64,000 nucleotides of DNA from Adineta steineri (Eukaryota; Rotifera; Eurotatoria; Adinetida; Adinetidae): positions 697,115-761,114 of the forward strand of contig CAJNOI010000001.1 in assembly GCA_905250115.1 (NCBI GenBank), read 5' to 3'. The translations under genes and the position numbers were made by a program. Below, one piece after another: positions 45,276 to 57,583 of the stretch; positions within the stretch are counted from its first letter, which is position 1, and every line of letters starts with the position of its first letter. Below the pieces are notes generated by a model that was not told the DNA's origin, made no database searches, and saw only the letters and a program-made list of their open reading frames with translations.

Positions 45276-48200
45276 ATGACTACAGATTCATCAAATATTG
45301 CTATTACACAGCATGTAGCAACACTTCTTGATGATCTTATTACTTGGCGAACTATTGGCAATAAACAATCAGGTTTGAAGAAAAAAAAGACATTGAATTT
45401 TCTGTAAAGACAATTTTTTTTAAATTATATTTTGTAGATATACGAGAAACAACTAATATTCAACCTCATGGTGGTGCTTGGATGCCAGCCGATCGTTCAT
45501 TTGATCGAATATTATTCTGGTATAATTAATGAATTACATTTTTCAATCTATTAAATATTTAATTTCTAATAGGCGAACAGTAGAAAATAATTCATTTCAA
45601 TTATTTGAATATTCAATGTCACGTAATCTTTTACATAACGCTCTTCAAATTCAATTTGGTGTATCAACAACTGTTTTACCAAATGTTTTTATTGTTGAAT
45701 TACCTGATCGAAAAGAAATTTGTCTTATGTTTGTAACACATATTGGTGTTTATCGTTGGATTTTAAAACATCCAACATTATCCAATATTGGACAATTAGT
45801 AAGAATTTTAATATAGAAGATTTTGTGTAGTTAAAAAATCGTTTTTACTTCTAAGGAACAACCTCAATCGATACTTGCTGATATAACAGATGATTATTTA
45901 AATAATCGTAATCATTTCTATCGACATGATTTACAATTATATAGTCAAGTCACTTGTGCTTATACAAATGATCATTTGATTTATGCGTTATACAATGAAA
46001 TCGAAACGATTATTCTTCGATTTGATAATCAAGATCATTTAAGTTAGTTATTTTAAAACAATAAAAAAATTTTTTATTCTATTTTATAATAAAGGTTCAC
46101 CACAACAAATAATTTTCCCAAAGAGACAATCGTCAGGTTTATTTAATTTTCTTTGGAATCCAAAGTAAATTATTTCAAAAAAACTTCGAGAATTCTATAA
46201 TTTCATTTGTTTCTTTTTGTTTCTAGTAAATCAGTAACACCTACTCAACAAAATCAACCATTAATTGCTGGTCAAACGACTATTATTTATAGTACGATGA
46301 CAATGACAATCATACTTTACGATAATGGTCAACTTCGATTTTTATCCGATCAAGTAAAGAATTTTCTTTTAGTCTAGAATAACACTATGATAAAATTAAT
46401 TTTTCTTTTAGCTTGATACAATTATTCATGAATATAATTTATCAACTGATCTTCCACGTTTATCATCAAAAATTCCAACAAAAATGTTTTTAGATTATTG
46501 TCAATATGAAACATTTTCTGATGAACTTGTAACACGTTTATTTGTTATTCTTGATTCCAATGAACTTCTTCATCTTCTTATATATGAATTTCAATATGAT
46601 TCAAGTGAAAATTTTCAATTTTCTTTATATCAAAATAAAACATATTCCAAAAGTCTTCAATCAACTGATCATGCAAATTTACCACATGGTTCATCATTAA
46701 CATCAGTAACATGTACAAATGATAGAATTTTATTTCATCTATTAACAAATCAAAATCGTTCAATACTTTTATTAATACACTATGAATTAAAAACAACTAA
46801 TTATGAACAATTTATACAGTTACCTACGGATTCAAATGAAAAAATTATAAATGATGATTCAACAACAATCGATGATATTGAAAGAAGACTTAAATCACCA
46901 GGACAATTTACTATTGATATGATTAAAGATGCACTTTGGATTACATTTAATCTTAATCTAGATGAATATAATCAATCATGGACATCATTAACACAAATTC
47001 TTCAACAATTACCAATTATTATTCAAAGTTTGGTAAATGATAAATAGATATATATGAGACTGATAAGATTTTTGTTCTTAACATTAGATCCGATAAATGA
47101 AATCAATATTTTATTTCTAGTGTAATGATCATTGTGAAGAAAATTCAATTCGTAATGAAGATCGTTTACAAATTCTAACAAAATTCTGGCAAAATCTTTA
47201 TAGTACATTAATTGATCTTCGTGCTCATGCACTTGTTCTATATGGTTGTCGAATATTCGATGAACGACAATTAATTATTATTATTCATAAAGTATTTTTA
47301 AATAAACAAATTTTTTTATTATTTATTTCTTTTTTCTAGTCAGCTGTATCACTTTATTCAATGTCAAAAGCAGCATTACCAATAAATCCAAAATATTCTC
47401 GTATGTCTTCAATCTATTCTAATAAAACGAAATATTTCTTTTATTTTTCTTCGGTAAAGGTTATGTAAAAGATATTGAATTATTAGTAAAAACATCGGAC
47501 GATGAAACAATTGCTCGAATAGATGATGATTTATTTAATGAAACATCAGCAAATGAACAACAATTAAATACACAGTAAAATTTTTAATAAAAAAAAAAGA
47601 AAATTAATTTGATTTTATCATATTAACTAGACAATTAATTCGTATTCAAAAACATCTCGAACCAATTGTAAATAATGATCAATTAACTGAAATATTTCAA
47701 TCAATTTATGATAAACATTCATCAAAAATAAATTCAAATGAAATTAATAATAATATATTTTCATCGAAAATAGCTCGTCGTTTAATAGTCCTCGTTTTTG
47801 TTCAATTATGTCATGAAAGAATTCATCAAATTGAACGTTTAAATAAATTAATACCATTAATATTTCGTACAAATCATGTAAAACTATTTTATTTACTTAT
47901 GGAAAAAGAATTCTTAAAGAATTAAAATTTAATTTAGATTCGAATTAATTCACATCGTATAGAAAAACTTCAAGATCAAATTTTACCATATTTACAAGAT
48001 TTATTACAAATTTATCAAATACTTTTATGGCTTTCATCATGTGGAATTGAATCATCATCAATAACTGTTGATGATCGGTAAGATTTGTTTTAAATAAAAA
48101 TCAAAGAGTTTCTGTTAAAAGTTTTTCTAGTGATCTTTTTATTGAAAATCTTGTTTTTCAACAATCACAACAACGATATAAAACACGAATTGGAAATCAA

Positions 48201-50014
48201 TCATTAATTGAACAAGTTTTAATGGATAATTATCCACAAGAACAAATTTTACCTGATGCAGATAATTGGTTTCAAATAATACTTCATTCCATTGATAATC
48301 TCTTGACACTTGTGTATGTTTAGATTTGCAAAGAAAATTGTTCTTTTTGTATTCCGAAATGATTTTCTTTTTAGATGGCCAAATAATGATTTTCTAATCA
48401 CATATTTACCTAGTCGACATCAATGGACAATCTTAGATCAATATTGTGGAAAATTTTCTTGGTTTAAAGAATTGAATTCAGCAAGGTGAATTGATTTTAG
48501 TATTAAAGATTTCAATTTAAAATTATACTTTACTTGTTGTATAGACAATTTTTTCATGCATTAACATTTTATCGTTCGGGTACAAATATTGAAACAGCTA
48601 CAAGACATTTAGCTGCTGTGTTAAAAGAACTTCATACTGATCCATTGCTATTGAAAATGTTTGGACAACAAACAATACCAGAATTATTTTATATAGAATG
48701 GGTATATTGTTTGTAAATTATATATTTTTTTCCCACAGACTGCTATCTATCTACAGAAGCTATCTTCATTTAGTTTCACATAGGAAAGTTGCATCAATAT
48801 AGTTAATTCATTTCTAATGCTAACTGTTATGGCGTTAGAACAGATAGTCGTAGGACAAAATGTTGCAGAGAATCTTATCTACACATCCCACTCACTCACA
48901 CCTTAATTATGTTTAATTAAAATACAAAAGAATTCTTTATTATTTTTTTAGATTCGAGAATATTTAAAATATTTTGGTCAAAGTCAACATGTTGCTTCAT
49001 TTCTTCATCAATCTTTACAAAGTTCATATTCACCTGATATTCGTGTTTGTATCTATTATTCAATAAAAACAAAATTATTTAATTTTTCTTTTTCTAGGCT
49101 TTAATTATTAAAGAATTATTTAAAACAAGTATTGATTTAAAAAATTTCGATGATGCTTTTTGGTGTATACAAAATACAAATGATTATTTAAGGTTACATT
49201 TCTTTTTGTTTAAAATTATTTTCTTGCAATAAAATTAATTTTTTAGTCAGAAACAATTTACATTTGAATATGCATTAGCTATATGTTCATTATCAAATGA
49301 ACAATCTTTGTATCGTCTTCAAACACTTGTTCAATATCAACGTGATAAATTAGGTTATATAGATTTTGAATTATTAGCTTATCTTGAACGAACATGTGTT
49401 GAAACTCAACCTATTCAATCATCACATGTGTATGCACTTTATGAAATTTATAAAACGATTAAATTACCATTAAAAAGTATGTTTAAGATATATTTCAAAT
49501 AAAATAATACGTCAAGGTTATTATTTTTCTTTTTTTTTCAAGTGGCACAGATAATGTATCATTATGGTTGCTTAATAAATGATATAAAAGAACAAAAAAA
49601 TGTTTTTCAATTAGCTTATGATGCTTTATCAACAATACAACAAACAAATGATTCAACTGATCGCTTATTTATTTATCCAATTAATTATGAATATAATGTA
49701 AACAACAAAAAAAACGAAATTTTTTTTAGAAAATTTTATTTTTTATTTTTTTTTAATAGTCTTTAGCACCTTTACATACTGATGATAATTCTTCTCAACT
49801 TATTAGTATTGATGAATGTCGACAAAAATTAGCAATTATATCTGCTATATATACATTAAAAACAAATCGTTCATCAGCAACTGTTCAAATAACTGATACA
49901 ATGCATCCAACACAATTAAGTGGTCTTTTAGCAAAATTTCATTATCATACAGAAGCTCAACAATTACTTGATGCTTTTCATATAAATAAATCATCAATGT
50001 ATTTTGTTCATTAA
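45276..50014 (+). CDS. NUP160: Nucleoporin NUP160, C-terminally shortened
   Basis: Scaffold nucleoporin of the Y (NUP107-160) complex. About 20 exons with mostly 45-65-nt introns encode roughly 1,150 residues. Exons were traced by splice signals from MTTDSSNIAI (45276-45372, then 45438). Family matches: the propeller part with CLMFVTHIGVYRWIL, the SPGQFTIDMIKDALWITF segment (human TPGQFTNEALCKALQIF), the helical LVWPNNDFLITYLPSRHQW (human LLWPSNPGCLF), ARQFFHALTFY, KMAQIMYHYG, and ISIDECRQKLAIISA near the end. The protein stops at SSMYFVH (stop ending 50014), where human NUP160 continues for about 200 residues that help join the Y-complex hub. The next gene begins 174 nt away on the other strand, so no continuation fits. 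One intron (about 48705-48950) is about 245 nt. Individual middle-exon borders are approximate. Confidence 0.88.
48705..48950 (+). other. Long NUP160 intron with less AT-rich insert
   Basis: About 245 nt where neighbouring introns are about 50 nt. The middle (48740-48900) has a composition unlike the rest and contains CATCCCACTCACTCACACC. No terminal repeats or ORF were identified. Exact borders are approximate. Confidence 0.5.
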
Positions 50015-50188
50015 GATATAAGAAAGAAAAAAGTATAGACAAGAGATTGATCTAGTTTTTTGTTATCATTTTTTTTCTTATTTGTCATATTAAAATCTAG
50101 AAAAAAAAAAGATATGTGTTGTAGCCAATTTTTGTCTGGCATACATTTAGTAAAAAATAAAAATTCTGTTATGCGATATATAAATACA

Positions 50189-53100
50189 TTAACTAAAAAA
50201 ATCATCAACATCAGCAGCTCCATTTGTTGGTGGTGGTGAAGGAGTAGCAGCTGATTTCTTTTCGGTTTTCTTTGGACCAAAGGGAGGTTTGTATAGATTG
50301 TGATCAGGACTTTCAGCAGGTGATGGTGGTTGCTGCTTTCGACGAGGTGGGCTTTTTATATTCGATTTTGGTGCTGGTGCTGGCGCTGGTGCTGGTTGAG
50401 AAGGACGAGCAGCATTACCTGGTTTTAGAGCACCAAAGATCTCTTTTGATGCATCATTAAGCCAGTTATTAATATCAAAACTACGCGCCACTTCTCGATC
50501 ATTTTCATCATCATCATCATCATCATCATCGACTACTGATGTATTGTTATTGTTATCTATATAGAGGGATGTTTAAAAAGAAATATAATTAAATGATATT
50601 ACCTTTTTGTCCAGATGTAGAAGCTTTAGGTGATGATGGTATTGGTTGTACATTATGAGTATCCGATGCATCGTCATCGTCGTCATCATCTTCATCCTTA
50701 GTATTGTTAACGTCAGTTGCAGCTGAGGATGCTAAATAAAATAAACAGTTATTTTAATGTTTATGACTATCAAAGCAAAAAAAGATTTACAGTGATGTGT
50801 ATCAGGATTATCTTCTTTGTCTTTTTCAATTATTGATGCATCATCTTTTATAATTGATTTTGTCTCTTTTTCTGGTTCTAATTGTGAGGAATTTGCTAAA
50901 AAGTAATTAAATTATTGCTAATCACATTAGAATAAAATTTAACGTACGAAGTTCAACTGATGGTTTTCGTGGTTGTTCTGGTGGTGGTGGTGTTGGTATC
51001 TTATCTATTTGAGGAGGGGGTGGTGTTGGTGTCTTGTCTGTTTGAGGTGGTGGTGGACGAGGCAATTCATTTTTATTGGATCGTTCTGATATATGTGATT
51101 CATTATCTGATAAATCCATAACACTATCATCATTTTTATTAACAATACTTTGATTTCTTGGTGTCGATTCAAAAATAGGTTCTGTTGGTATATCAGTCGG
51201 TGAATGACGACCAGTAGTTGTAGTTATTGGCGGCGGAGGAGGTGGTGATGGAGCAGTCTCTACTTTTTTTATGGGTGTTGATGGAACAGATTTAACTTTT
51301 GATTTTGGTGGTGTATTAATTGTTGTCTGTTTTACGAATTGAGGTGTTGGTGGTTTAGTTTCTTTAGTTGTTCGTTGAGATAAACCAGTAACAGTTGGTT
51401 CCCAAGCTGACTTAACTTTACTTTCAGCATTTGCAATACGTCTTTTAAGTTTTGGATCCCCATTACGTATTCTAAATCGACTTGGTGATGTTTTCCTCTG
51501 TGATATTGGCTCAGATTCTGTTCCATCAATACTCATACGTTTCCTAGTCGTTGTATCATATTCAGATTTTAAAGTAGGTTCAAAATACTTCGGTCGTCTT
51601 TCAGAAATTATTTTTGATGGAGGTTGCCATATACGTTCACGTGTATTAGATGAAGATAATCTACGCGATGAAACATATGGTGATATATGACGTGGATTTG
51701 ATGATGGACGTTCTAAAATGAAATATATTTATCTATGTTTTTTGATATTCTATATCATTTCAAACCTTTGATACGAACTGATCGACGATGTGATTTAATT
51801 GGTTTATCACCATAGTATAGTCCTTTTGGCATTTCATATTGTTGTGATATACTCGTATCAGAATAAGAATCACGTCGTAATGATACACCATCAACAATCC
51901 ATGGACTTTGATTCTTAGTATGTTTTCTTTTCTGTTTTACAAAACCTTGATCTCTTGTTGGATATAAATCAATAATCATTGAACTGTCATTCGAAGAGAC
52001 ATCGGATGGTGGTGAATAACGAGACGATCGATAATCTTCATGTCTTTCTTGTCGATGTTTCTCCGGCATGTGAATTTCATATGTTACTCGAGCTTTATGT
52101 AATTTTGGTGACTAATAGAAAAATAGTTAGATCACAAGAAATACTTTGTTTTAATTAAAGGACCTATACATTTTTTTCTTTGAAAAACATTACAAAAACA
52201 AACTGTATTTGAAGGAACTTAATTTTGTAAAACCTGCCATATCATTGAGAGAAAAGATTTCGAGAAAGGAAAAGTCTGATTTCTTTTTGTTTTTGGAAAT
52301 ATAGTTGGATATCCTCATGGTAGTTCTTAGCTTTGAAATAAGACCTTTAATTGAGACAGCTGATGAATACCAATGACAATTTTCAATCTTTCTTATATGA
52401 TGATCTATTTCTCTCTCAAAGAAGTCTAAGAGGTCGGGAGAACTATTTGCCTGCTTCTCTCTGCCCTCATTAGAAATTTTTTCTCTTAAATATTGCCGGC
52501 TTGGCATATTCCGATTAGTCCATTCGCTTTAGTAACATCCATCAGATATTCAAAAATAGTTTTATTTAACAATAACAAAATACAAAACAAGAACCTTTGA
52601 AGAAACATTTTATAGACAAAAGAAGCACAAAAATTGTAGTTTCAAAAAATAATTTATTTTGGGTTTGGTAGGCTTTTAGAACTTTTGATTTTTCACCAGC
52701 TAAATGATCTAGCATCGCCCTGATTATTATAGTACGGAGAGAGCAGACCTTAGTACATTTTTAGAAATAAAATTGAAAAGTAGAAAAAAGAATTGTTTGA
52801 CTTTAGAAAGGAGTGAGGGATCCCTTTAAATTACCACTTCTAATTCTGTTGCTGATGAACGTTCTTCATATGTTGGTCGAGTACGATATGTTTGATATGG
52901 TGGTAAATGTTGAGATAAAGAATAATGATGAATATGGTATTGTGCTGGTGGAGGTGGATCATTTAGCTCAGATTGAGCGAGTGTATGACATAGTTCGTCG
53001 TTAATTTGTCGCAATTTTGCTAACGTTGGTGGTGTGGAAGTTGAAGAAGAAAGAGGAGAATATGTTGGATATTGATAAATTATACTAGATGATGTTGGTG

Positions 53101-53389
53101 ATATTGAACGATTGGAAGGTAAAAGAAAATCATCATATTCATTAGTATTTGGATTCATTTGATATAAATCAAAATTAAATTTAGGTCCATGTTCAGGTAG
53201 AGCTCGCGGTCTAGGAGGAGGAGATGTAGTACGACGAAATAATGGTGATGAAGGTCGTACTGTACACGTCGAATAAGTTACTGAAGATAATGGAACATAT
53301 GTAGGAGGTGTAGGAACAACATTTAACGGTGCATTGTAAACAGAATCGAAATTAGAATTGCTTTGAACGTATTGAATTGTTCGTTCCAT
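50189..53389 (-). CDS. Long disordered proline-rich protein, unknown
   Basis: Six exons are proposed: 53389-52835, 52111-51766, 51712-50948, 50895-50791, 50731-50603 and 50556-50189. The phases close and total 756 codons, supporting one gene. The product is almost wholly low-complexity: an N-terminal Tyr/Pro/Ser-rich part (MERTIQYVQSNSNFDSVYN), a basic Arg/Ser part, poly-Pro runs of SH3/EVH1-ligand type (PSPPPPPP, TPPPPQIDK), acidic Asp runs encoded by GATGATGAT repeats, and a short folded-looking segment SFDINNWLNDASKEIFGALK before the end ADVDDFFS. An actin- or cytoskeleton-linked scaffold is a guess only. Intron 1 (52834-52112) is 723 nt and carries foreign-looking sequence. If exon 1 does not splice, 52826-53389 would be a separate 187-residue protein. 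An AAAAG acceptor directly abuts the ATG. Confidence 0.65.
52112..52834 (-). other. Intron with an inserted segment of different codon use
   Basis: This 723-nt intron holds a 105-codon minus-strand ORF (52507-52190, MPSRQYLREKISNEGREKQA...) and upstream of it a second open frame (from about 52715, MLDHLAGEKSKVLKAYQTQ...). Both use GAG, AAG, CTC, CCC and AGG codons that are scarce in the surrounding genes. No domain was recognised. A transposon fragment or a retained alternative exon is possible. Confidence 0.4.
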
Positions 53390-53731
53390 CTTTTAATAAA
53401 AATATTAATCTATAAATATGCTTAAAGGTTAACAAATCGGTTTTTGTTTCAATCAAATCTGTCATATGACGCATATTGCAGTCAACTGTGTTACCATAGA
53501 AACATGATACAATCGTTATTACTATTCAAAATTCGAAGAAAAAAGTATTTCCTAGTAATTTAATTGTATAATAATAATATTCTAAAGTAAACTATATGTA
53601 TAAAAACTTTATTATAAATAAACCGTCATACGCTGTCATCTGTTGAAACTACTATAGGTTTAATTTTACTATATTGATAGAACTATGAATAGGCGCGTAA
53701 AAAAAGATATTTTAAACCTCTTATAAATAAA
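53390..53731. promoter_or_regulatory. Divergent promoter interval
   Basis: These 342 bp lie between the start of the proline-rich gene (-) and the V-ATPase G-like gene (+). No specific site recognised. Confidence 0.4.
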
Positions 53732-54259
53732 ATGGCTGATCATAACACAAGAAAATATATGGATAATTTGAATAATAAGAAACTATCTCCTTCATCAGCA
53801 ATTAATCAAGTTACTGTTTCATCTCGTCATCCGAGTATGCGATCAACAAGTGCTTCTAATTCTTCAAAATCTCGTGTTCATCAACATTCATCTATTCAAA
53901 TGGAACCTGGTATTCAAGCTTTATTAGCTGCCGAAGGTCAAGCTGCTGAGATGATTGCCCGAGCACGTACAAATCGAAATAAATTAATGCGACAATGTAA
54001 TCGAGAGAGTCATATTGAAATAGAAACATTTCGACGAGAACGTGAAACACAATATAAAAGAAAATTATATGAAGCAACACAACTCGAACAATTTCAAGAA
54101 AAACTTGATTTCGAAAGATTTCATTTATTAAAGCAAATAAAAGAGAATGTCAAAAAAGAACAAAAATCACTTCTAAAATATATTATTCATTGTATTGTTG
54201 ATCAAATTCCTGTTAAACCTCATCCAAATGCAAAACATATATTAAATTATAGACTATGA
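53732..54259 (+). CDS. V-type ATPase subunit G-like protein
   Basis: Peripheral-stalk subunit G of the V1 sector, which links the catalytic head to the membrane part of the proton pump. Single exon, 175 residues. The family block starts at about residue 58: GIQALLAAEGQAAEMIARAR then NRNKLMRQCNRESHIEIETF and RRERETQYKRKL, aligning with human GIQQLLQAEKRAAEKVSEAR and QAKEEAQAEIEQYR. It is one long charged helix. About 57 residues of Ser/Thr-rich N-terminal extension are absent from normal ~118-residue G subunits, and the C-terminal part is divergent, so this may be a specialised paralogue. Confidence 0.8.
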   Translation: MADHNTRKYMDNLNNKKLSPSSAINQVTVSSRHPSMRSTSASNSSKSRVHQHSSIQMEPGIQALLAAEGQAAEMIARARTNRNKLMRQCNRESHIEIETFRRERETQYKRKLYEATQLEQFQEKLDFERFHLLKQIKENVKKEQKSLLKYIIHCIVDQIPVKPHPNAKHILNYRL

Positions 54260-54406
54260 ATGATTCTATTGACGGTGAGAAATTGTTTTGTTTTCTTTCC
54301 ATTTCTTTTTTTTATTCTAAATAATAGATAGTAAACAAATATACGCTGAACTATGACAAAACACAAGCAAAAAGAAGGACAATATAGGTGAATAATCAAT
54401 AAATAA

Positions 54407-55020
54407 TTAACTGGCTGGTGTTGACGGTGTATTTTTATCGTTAACATCTGATAATTTCGATCGAATACCAATTTTTTTCAATTCATCAACAAGTTCACCT
54501 GATTGATGCATACCAAGTAAAATATCGCAACCACCAATAAATTCTCCATCAAAATAAACTTGAGGAAATGTTGGCCAATTACTAAATTAATTTATAGAAA
54601 TATTTAAAAGCAAATATATATATTTATTTTTACCTATAATTTTTCATTGTTGTTCGAAGTTGTTCATCTTCTAATATATTTTTCGATTTGAAATCACATC
54701 CATGTAAATTAAGAATTTGAAGAACAGCATTTGAAAAACCGCAACCTAAATTTTTTAAAATTATTCAAAAAAAAACATTTTTTTTTTCTTATACGAGGAG
54801 CGCCTGGTTCGCCTTTAATAAATATAGCGATTTTATTTGATTTAACAAAATCATCGATTTTCTTTTTAAATTGTGGGTCAACTGTTGATGGTGATTCAGT
54901 AGTAGTTTTATTGTCCGATGGTGATAATGTTGTTGAAGTAAAACGAGTCGAAATAAGATTCAATGGACGTACTGAAGAACATTGTTGAATGACTCGACGA
55001 AATAAAAATGATGAACTCAT
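54407..55020 (-). CDS. GLRX5: Mitochondrial monothiol glutaredoxin 5
   Basis: CGFS glutaredoxin that transfers 2Fe-2S clusters in mitochondria. Three exons, 55020-54795, 54745-54634 and 54581-54407, give 170 residues. The N terminus [16 protein letters not shown] is a mitochondrial presequence. The first junction creates the active site: [18 protein letters not shown]. Further family motifs are [30 protein letters not shown] and ELKKIGI. All glutathione- and cluster-binding positions visible by eye are kept. A TTTTTGTAG acceptor-like sequence directly abuts the ATG. The gene is tail-to-tail with the V-ATPase G-like gene (147 bp). Confidence 0.96.
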
Positions 55021-55411
55021 CTACAAAAATACATAATATTTATTTTCTTTAATTAAAATTCATTTTCTATTTTTTATTTAAGAAAAAAATTTTCTTTTAA
55101 TTATAATGATTTCAAAACGTTTCTTTTTTTTTCTAATTTAAATCACAATAGTTGATAGAAACATACTTGAAATAATATATGAATATAAATCAATGAATAT
55201 TCAATGATTTTTCTATTGACATTTTAATTAAAAAACGAATGCTAATAAAAACAAAGGCATCAATTTCTTTTTCTTTCCATTTTGAAGAAAAATAATAATA
55301 ATAACAGCAACATACAAACAAAAAAAGAACTTCTCCCGTATATATATATATATATTCATTTGATTGGAATTATTTACGTCAAATTTAAAATAAATCCATT
55401 CGTATACAATA
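55021..55411. promoter_or_regulatory. Divergent promoter interval GLRX5 / basic orphan
   Basis: These 391 bp include a (TA)n run near 55339-55353. No specific factor site recognised. Confidence 0.4.
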
Positions 55412-56275
55412 ATGTTATCAAATCCAACAACATCAAATTTAGCTGAAGCATTATTAAATGTAAGAAAAATCGAAAAAAATTTTATCAATCGAGAATTTAA
55501 ATATATTGATCGAGATCGAAATAAAATTCGTGCACATGTTGATCGACATAAAGAAACATTTTTACAACTAACACGTAAACGACATGAAACATGGTATCGA
55601 CATGATAAACATTTTCGTGAAGGTCTACGAAAGGAGAAAGAATATCATGAAAAACGTAAAGCACATGAAAGACAAAGATTATCATTTGCATTAGATCCAA
55701 ATTATATGTCACAAGATCATACACCATTTCAACCAAGAAATATTACTGATGATTCAATTTTACCACCGATTGTAACAACAATAAAAAGTAAAACATCAAC
55801 AACAACAACTGAACCAATGACAAAAATTGAACGATATACTTATCAAGTTTTACGAGCTTCACAAAAATTACTTGATGAATCGGCTGCACGACCAAGATAT
55901 AAATTTGTATTTGAACAACCTTCATCATCATCATTTAAAGATAAAAATCCTCAATCAGCAGCATTACCAGTAATATCAATTTCCAATTCAGTTCAAAATC
56001 GAACAAGTTATGTACCAATGAGATCATCTTCTGATTGTGAAGAATATGATCAATTAATAAATGAATCATTACAACGTGAAACATTTAGTGAGTTTGTTGA
56101 TCATTTTGTTAAATTTCGTCCTGAATTTCGTGAACAATTTGCTTCTGTTCATGAAGAAAATAAACGACAAAAAATAGTCGAACAATTAAGAAGACTTAAT
56201 CGAATATGTGGAAAAACAAAAGATGAACGTTACCATAATTTACTTGATAGTCTTACTGATGTTCATTCTGAATAG
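55412..56275 (+). CDS. Basic coiled orphan protein
   Basis: Single-exon ORF of 287 residues, starting MLSNPTTSNLAEALLNVRKI. The first ~90 residues are strongly charged and His/Arg/Lys-rich (DRDRNKIRAHVDRHKETF, RKRHETWYRHDKHFREGL), probably helical. The middle is Ser/Thr/Pro-rich, and the C terminus is again helical (FSEFVDHFVKFRPEF ... IVEQLRRLNRICGKTKD). Codon use matches neighbouring genes. No signal peptide or membrane segment. No family recognised. Confidence 0.65.
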   Translation: MLSNPTTSNLAEALLNVRKIEKNFINREFKYIDRDRNKIRAHVDRHKETFLQLTRKRHETWYRHDKHFREGLRKEKEYHEKRKAHERQRLSFALDPNYMSQDHTPFQPRNITDDSILPPIVTTIKSKTSTTTTEPMTKIERYTYQVLRASQKLLDESAARPRYKFVFEQPSSSSFKDKNPQSAALPVISISNSVQNRTSYVPMRSSSDCEEYDQLINESLQRETFSEFVDHFVKFRPEFREQFASVHEENKRQKIVEQLRRLNRICGKTKDERYHNLLDSLTDVHSE

Positions 56276-56545
56276 AAAAAAAACAAATATTATTCATTTT
56301 AAAATAAAAACAAAGAAGTAATATTATATATATATGTATATCGAAAGAGTCGTGTGTTTTGTTTTCCTGTTTTACAAAAGAAAAGATTAAGCACAAAATC
56401 CGTACATATGGATCATAATTCAAATGAGTAAATAACAATACAATTATTTTTTGTACAGTTAATGTGTTAATCGAAAGGTAACAAAGGCAAGATTAGGAAT
56501 AAAAAAAATATAGTTCCGATCTGAATGTGTATGGACATATATCTA

Positions 56546-57506
56546 TTATTTAAGCTCTGCTAACATTCGTTCAATTTCAGCATCTTCTTGATTAGCTTGT
56601 CGTCGATTAGTTGCAGCATTAACTGTTGATCCTGGTACACGTGGAGCACGTGACATCTAAATTAAAATCAAATTAAAAATAATTTCTAGAAAATATCTTA
56701 ATCAAACTTGTTCATTTAATGAAATTCCTATTTCACCAAGAACTTGATTAACAATAGCATCTTCTTCTTCTGAATCACCATCTTGACCTAAAGCTGCTTC
56801 AAGTGTTTCACCAACTAAAAATATATTTTTTTGATTAAGATATGAATCATCAAATTTTTCATACATACTCATTTCATCTGTAATACCCAATTTCATATGT
56901 TCTTGAGTAAATTGTTGAGTAACTTTTGCCATTTGCACAGGATCCATAAGTTTATTCATTTTGGCCATTGTTTTTCCAGTTGACTAAAATCACAGATTTT
57001 TATTTACAAAAAAAAAAGAAACAATTATTTATTCACCTCCATTGCAGTAGCCATGCGCATATTAGATGCCATTATAGTATTTTGTGAAGCTAAACCTTGA
57101 ATATGACCAGATGCTTGCAATGAGTGGTCTTTCTGATTACGAAGTTTCACAAGTTGTTTAGCTAGAATTTCGACGGCCTAGAAAAAATATAAAAACATAA
57201 ATAATCTGATAGCAAAAAGATATACTTTGTTTTACATACTTTTTTATTACCAGTCGATGCATTCTTTCGAATTTCATTAACCTATTATGAATAAAATAAA
57301 TATGTATTTATGGAAAATTATTTCTTTTACTAATTTCTGTTCTTCAGCTTCAAGTTTATGTCGATCACGTCCTAATTCTCGATCAGTTTTTTTTAATTCA
57401 CGATTAGAAGCTTTTGTTTGTTCTTAAAATTATTTATCACGAATACAACAAAAAGTAAATATCTAAATTATTATTTACCTTGAACAGTTGGTTTTTTACC
57501 GAACAT
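56546..57506 (-). CDS. CHMP2B: Charged multivesicular body protein 2B (ESCRT-III)
   Basis: ESCRT-III subunit that polymerises on endosomal membranes and recruits VPS4 for fission. About seven exons from ATG 57506 (MFGKKPTVQ) to the stop at 56546. Diagnostic pieces are QTKASNRELKKTDRELGRDR, ILAKQLVKLRNQKDHSLQAS, MNKLMDPVQMAKVTQQF, then after the spliced intron DEMIGETLEAALGQDG, AIVNQVLGEIGISLNEQMS, and the C-terminal VPS4-binding MIM motif DAEIERMLAELK. These follow CHMP2B rather than CHMP2A (RKQK, VNQVLDEIGI, EEIERQLKAL). The intron within DEM|IGE is 54 nt and stop-free in frame, but splicing restores the conserved sequence. Confidence 0.93.
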
Positions 57507-57583
57507 GATAATAATTTTAAAAAAAAAGAAATCTAGAAAAAAACGAAAGTTGTTTTTTTAAATTAATTATAAATTTATTTTCG

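Noticed and set aside
51332-51529. 65-codon minus-strand ORF inside the proline-rich gene
   Set aside because: Alternative frame of the same exon; the main frame closes across six exons.
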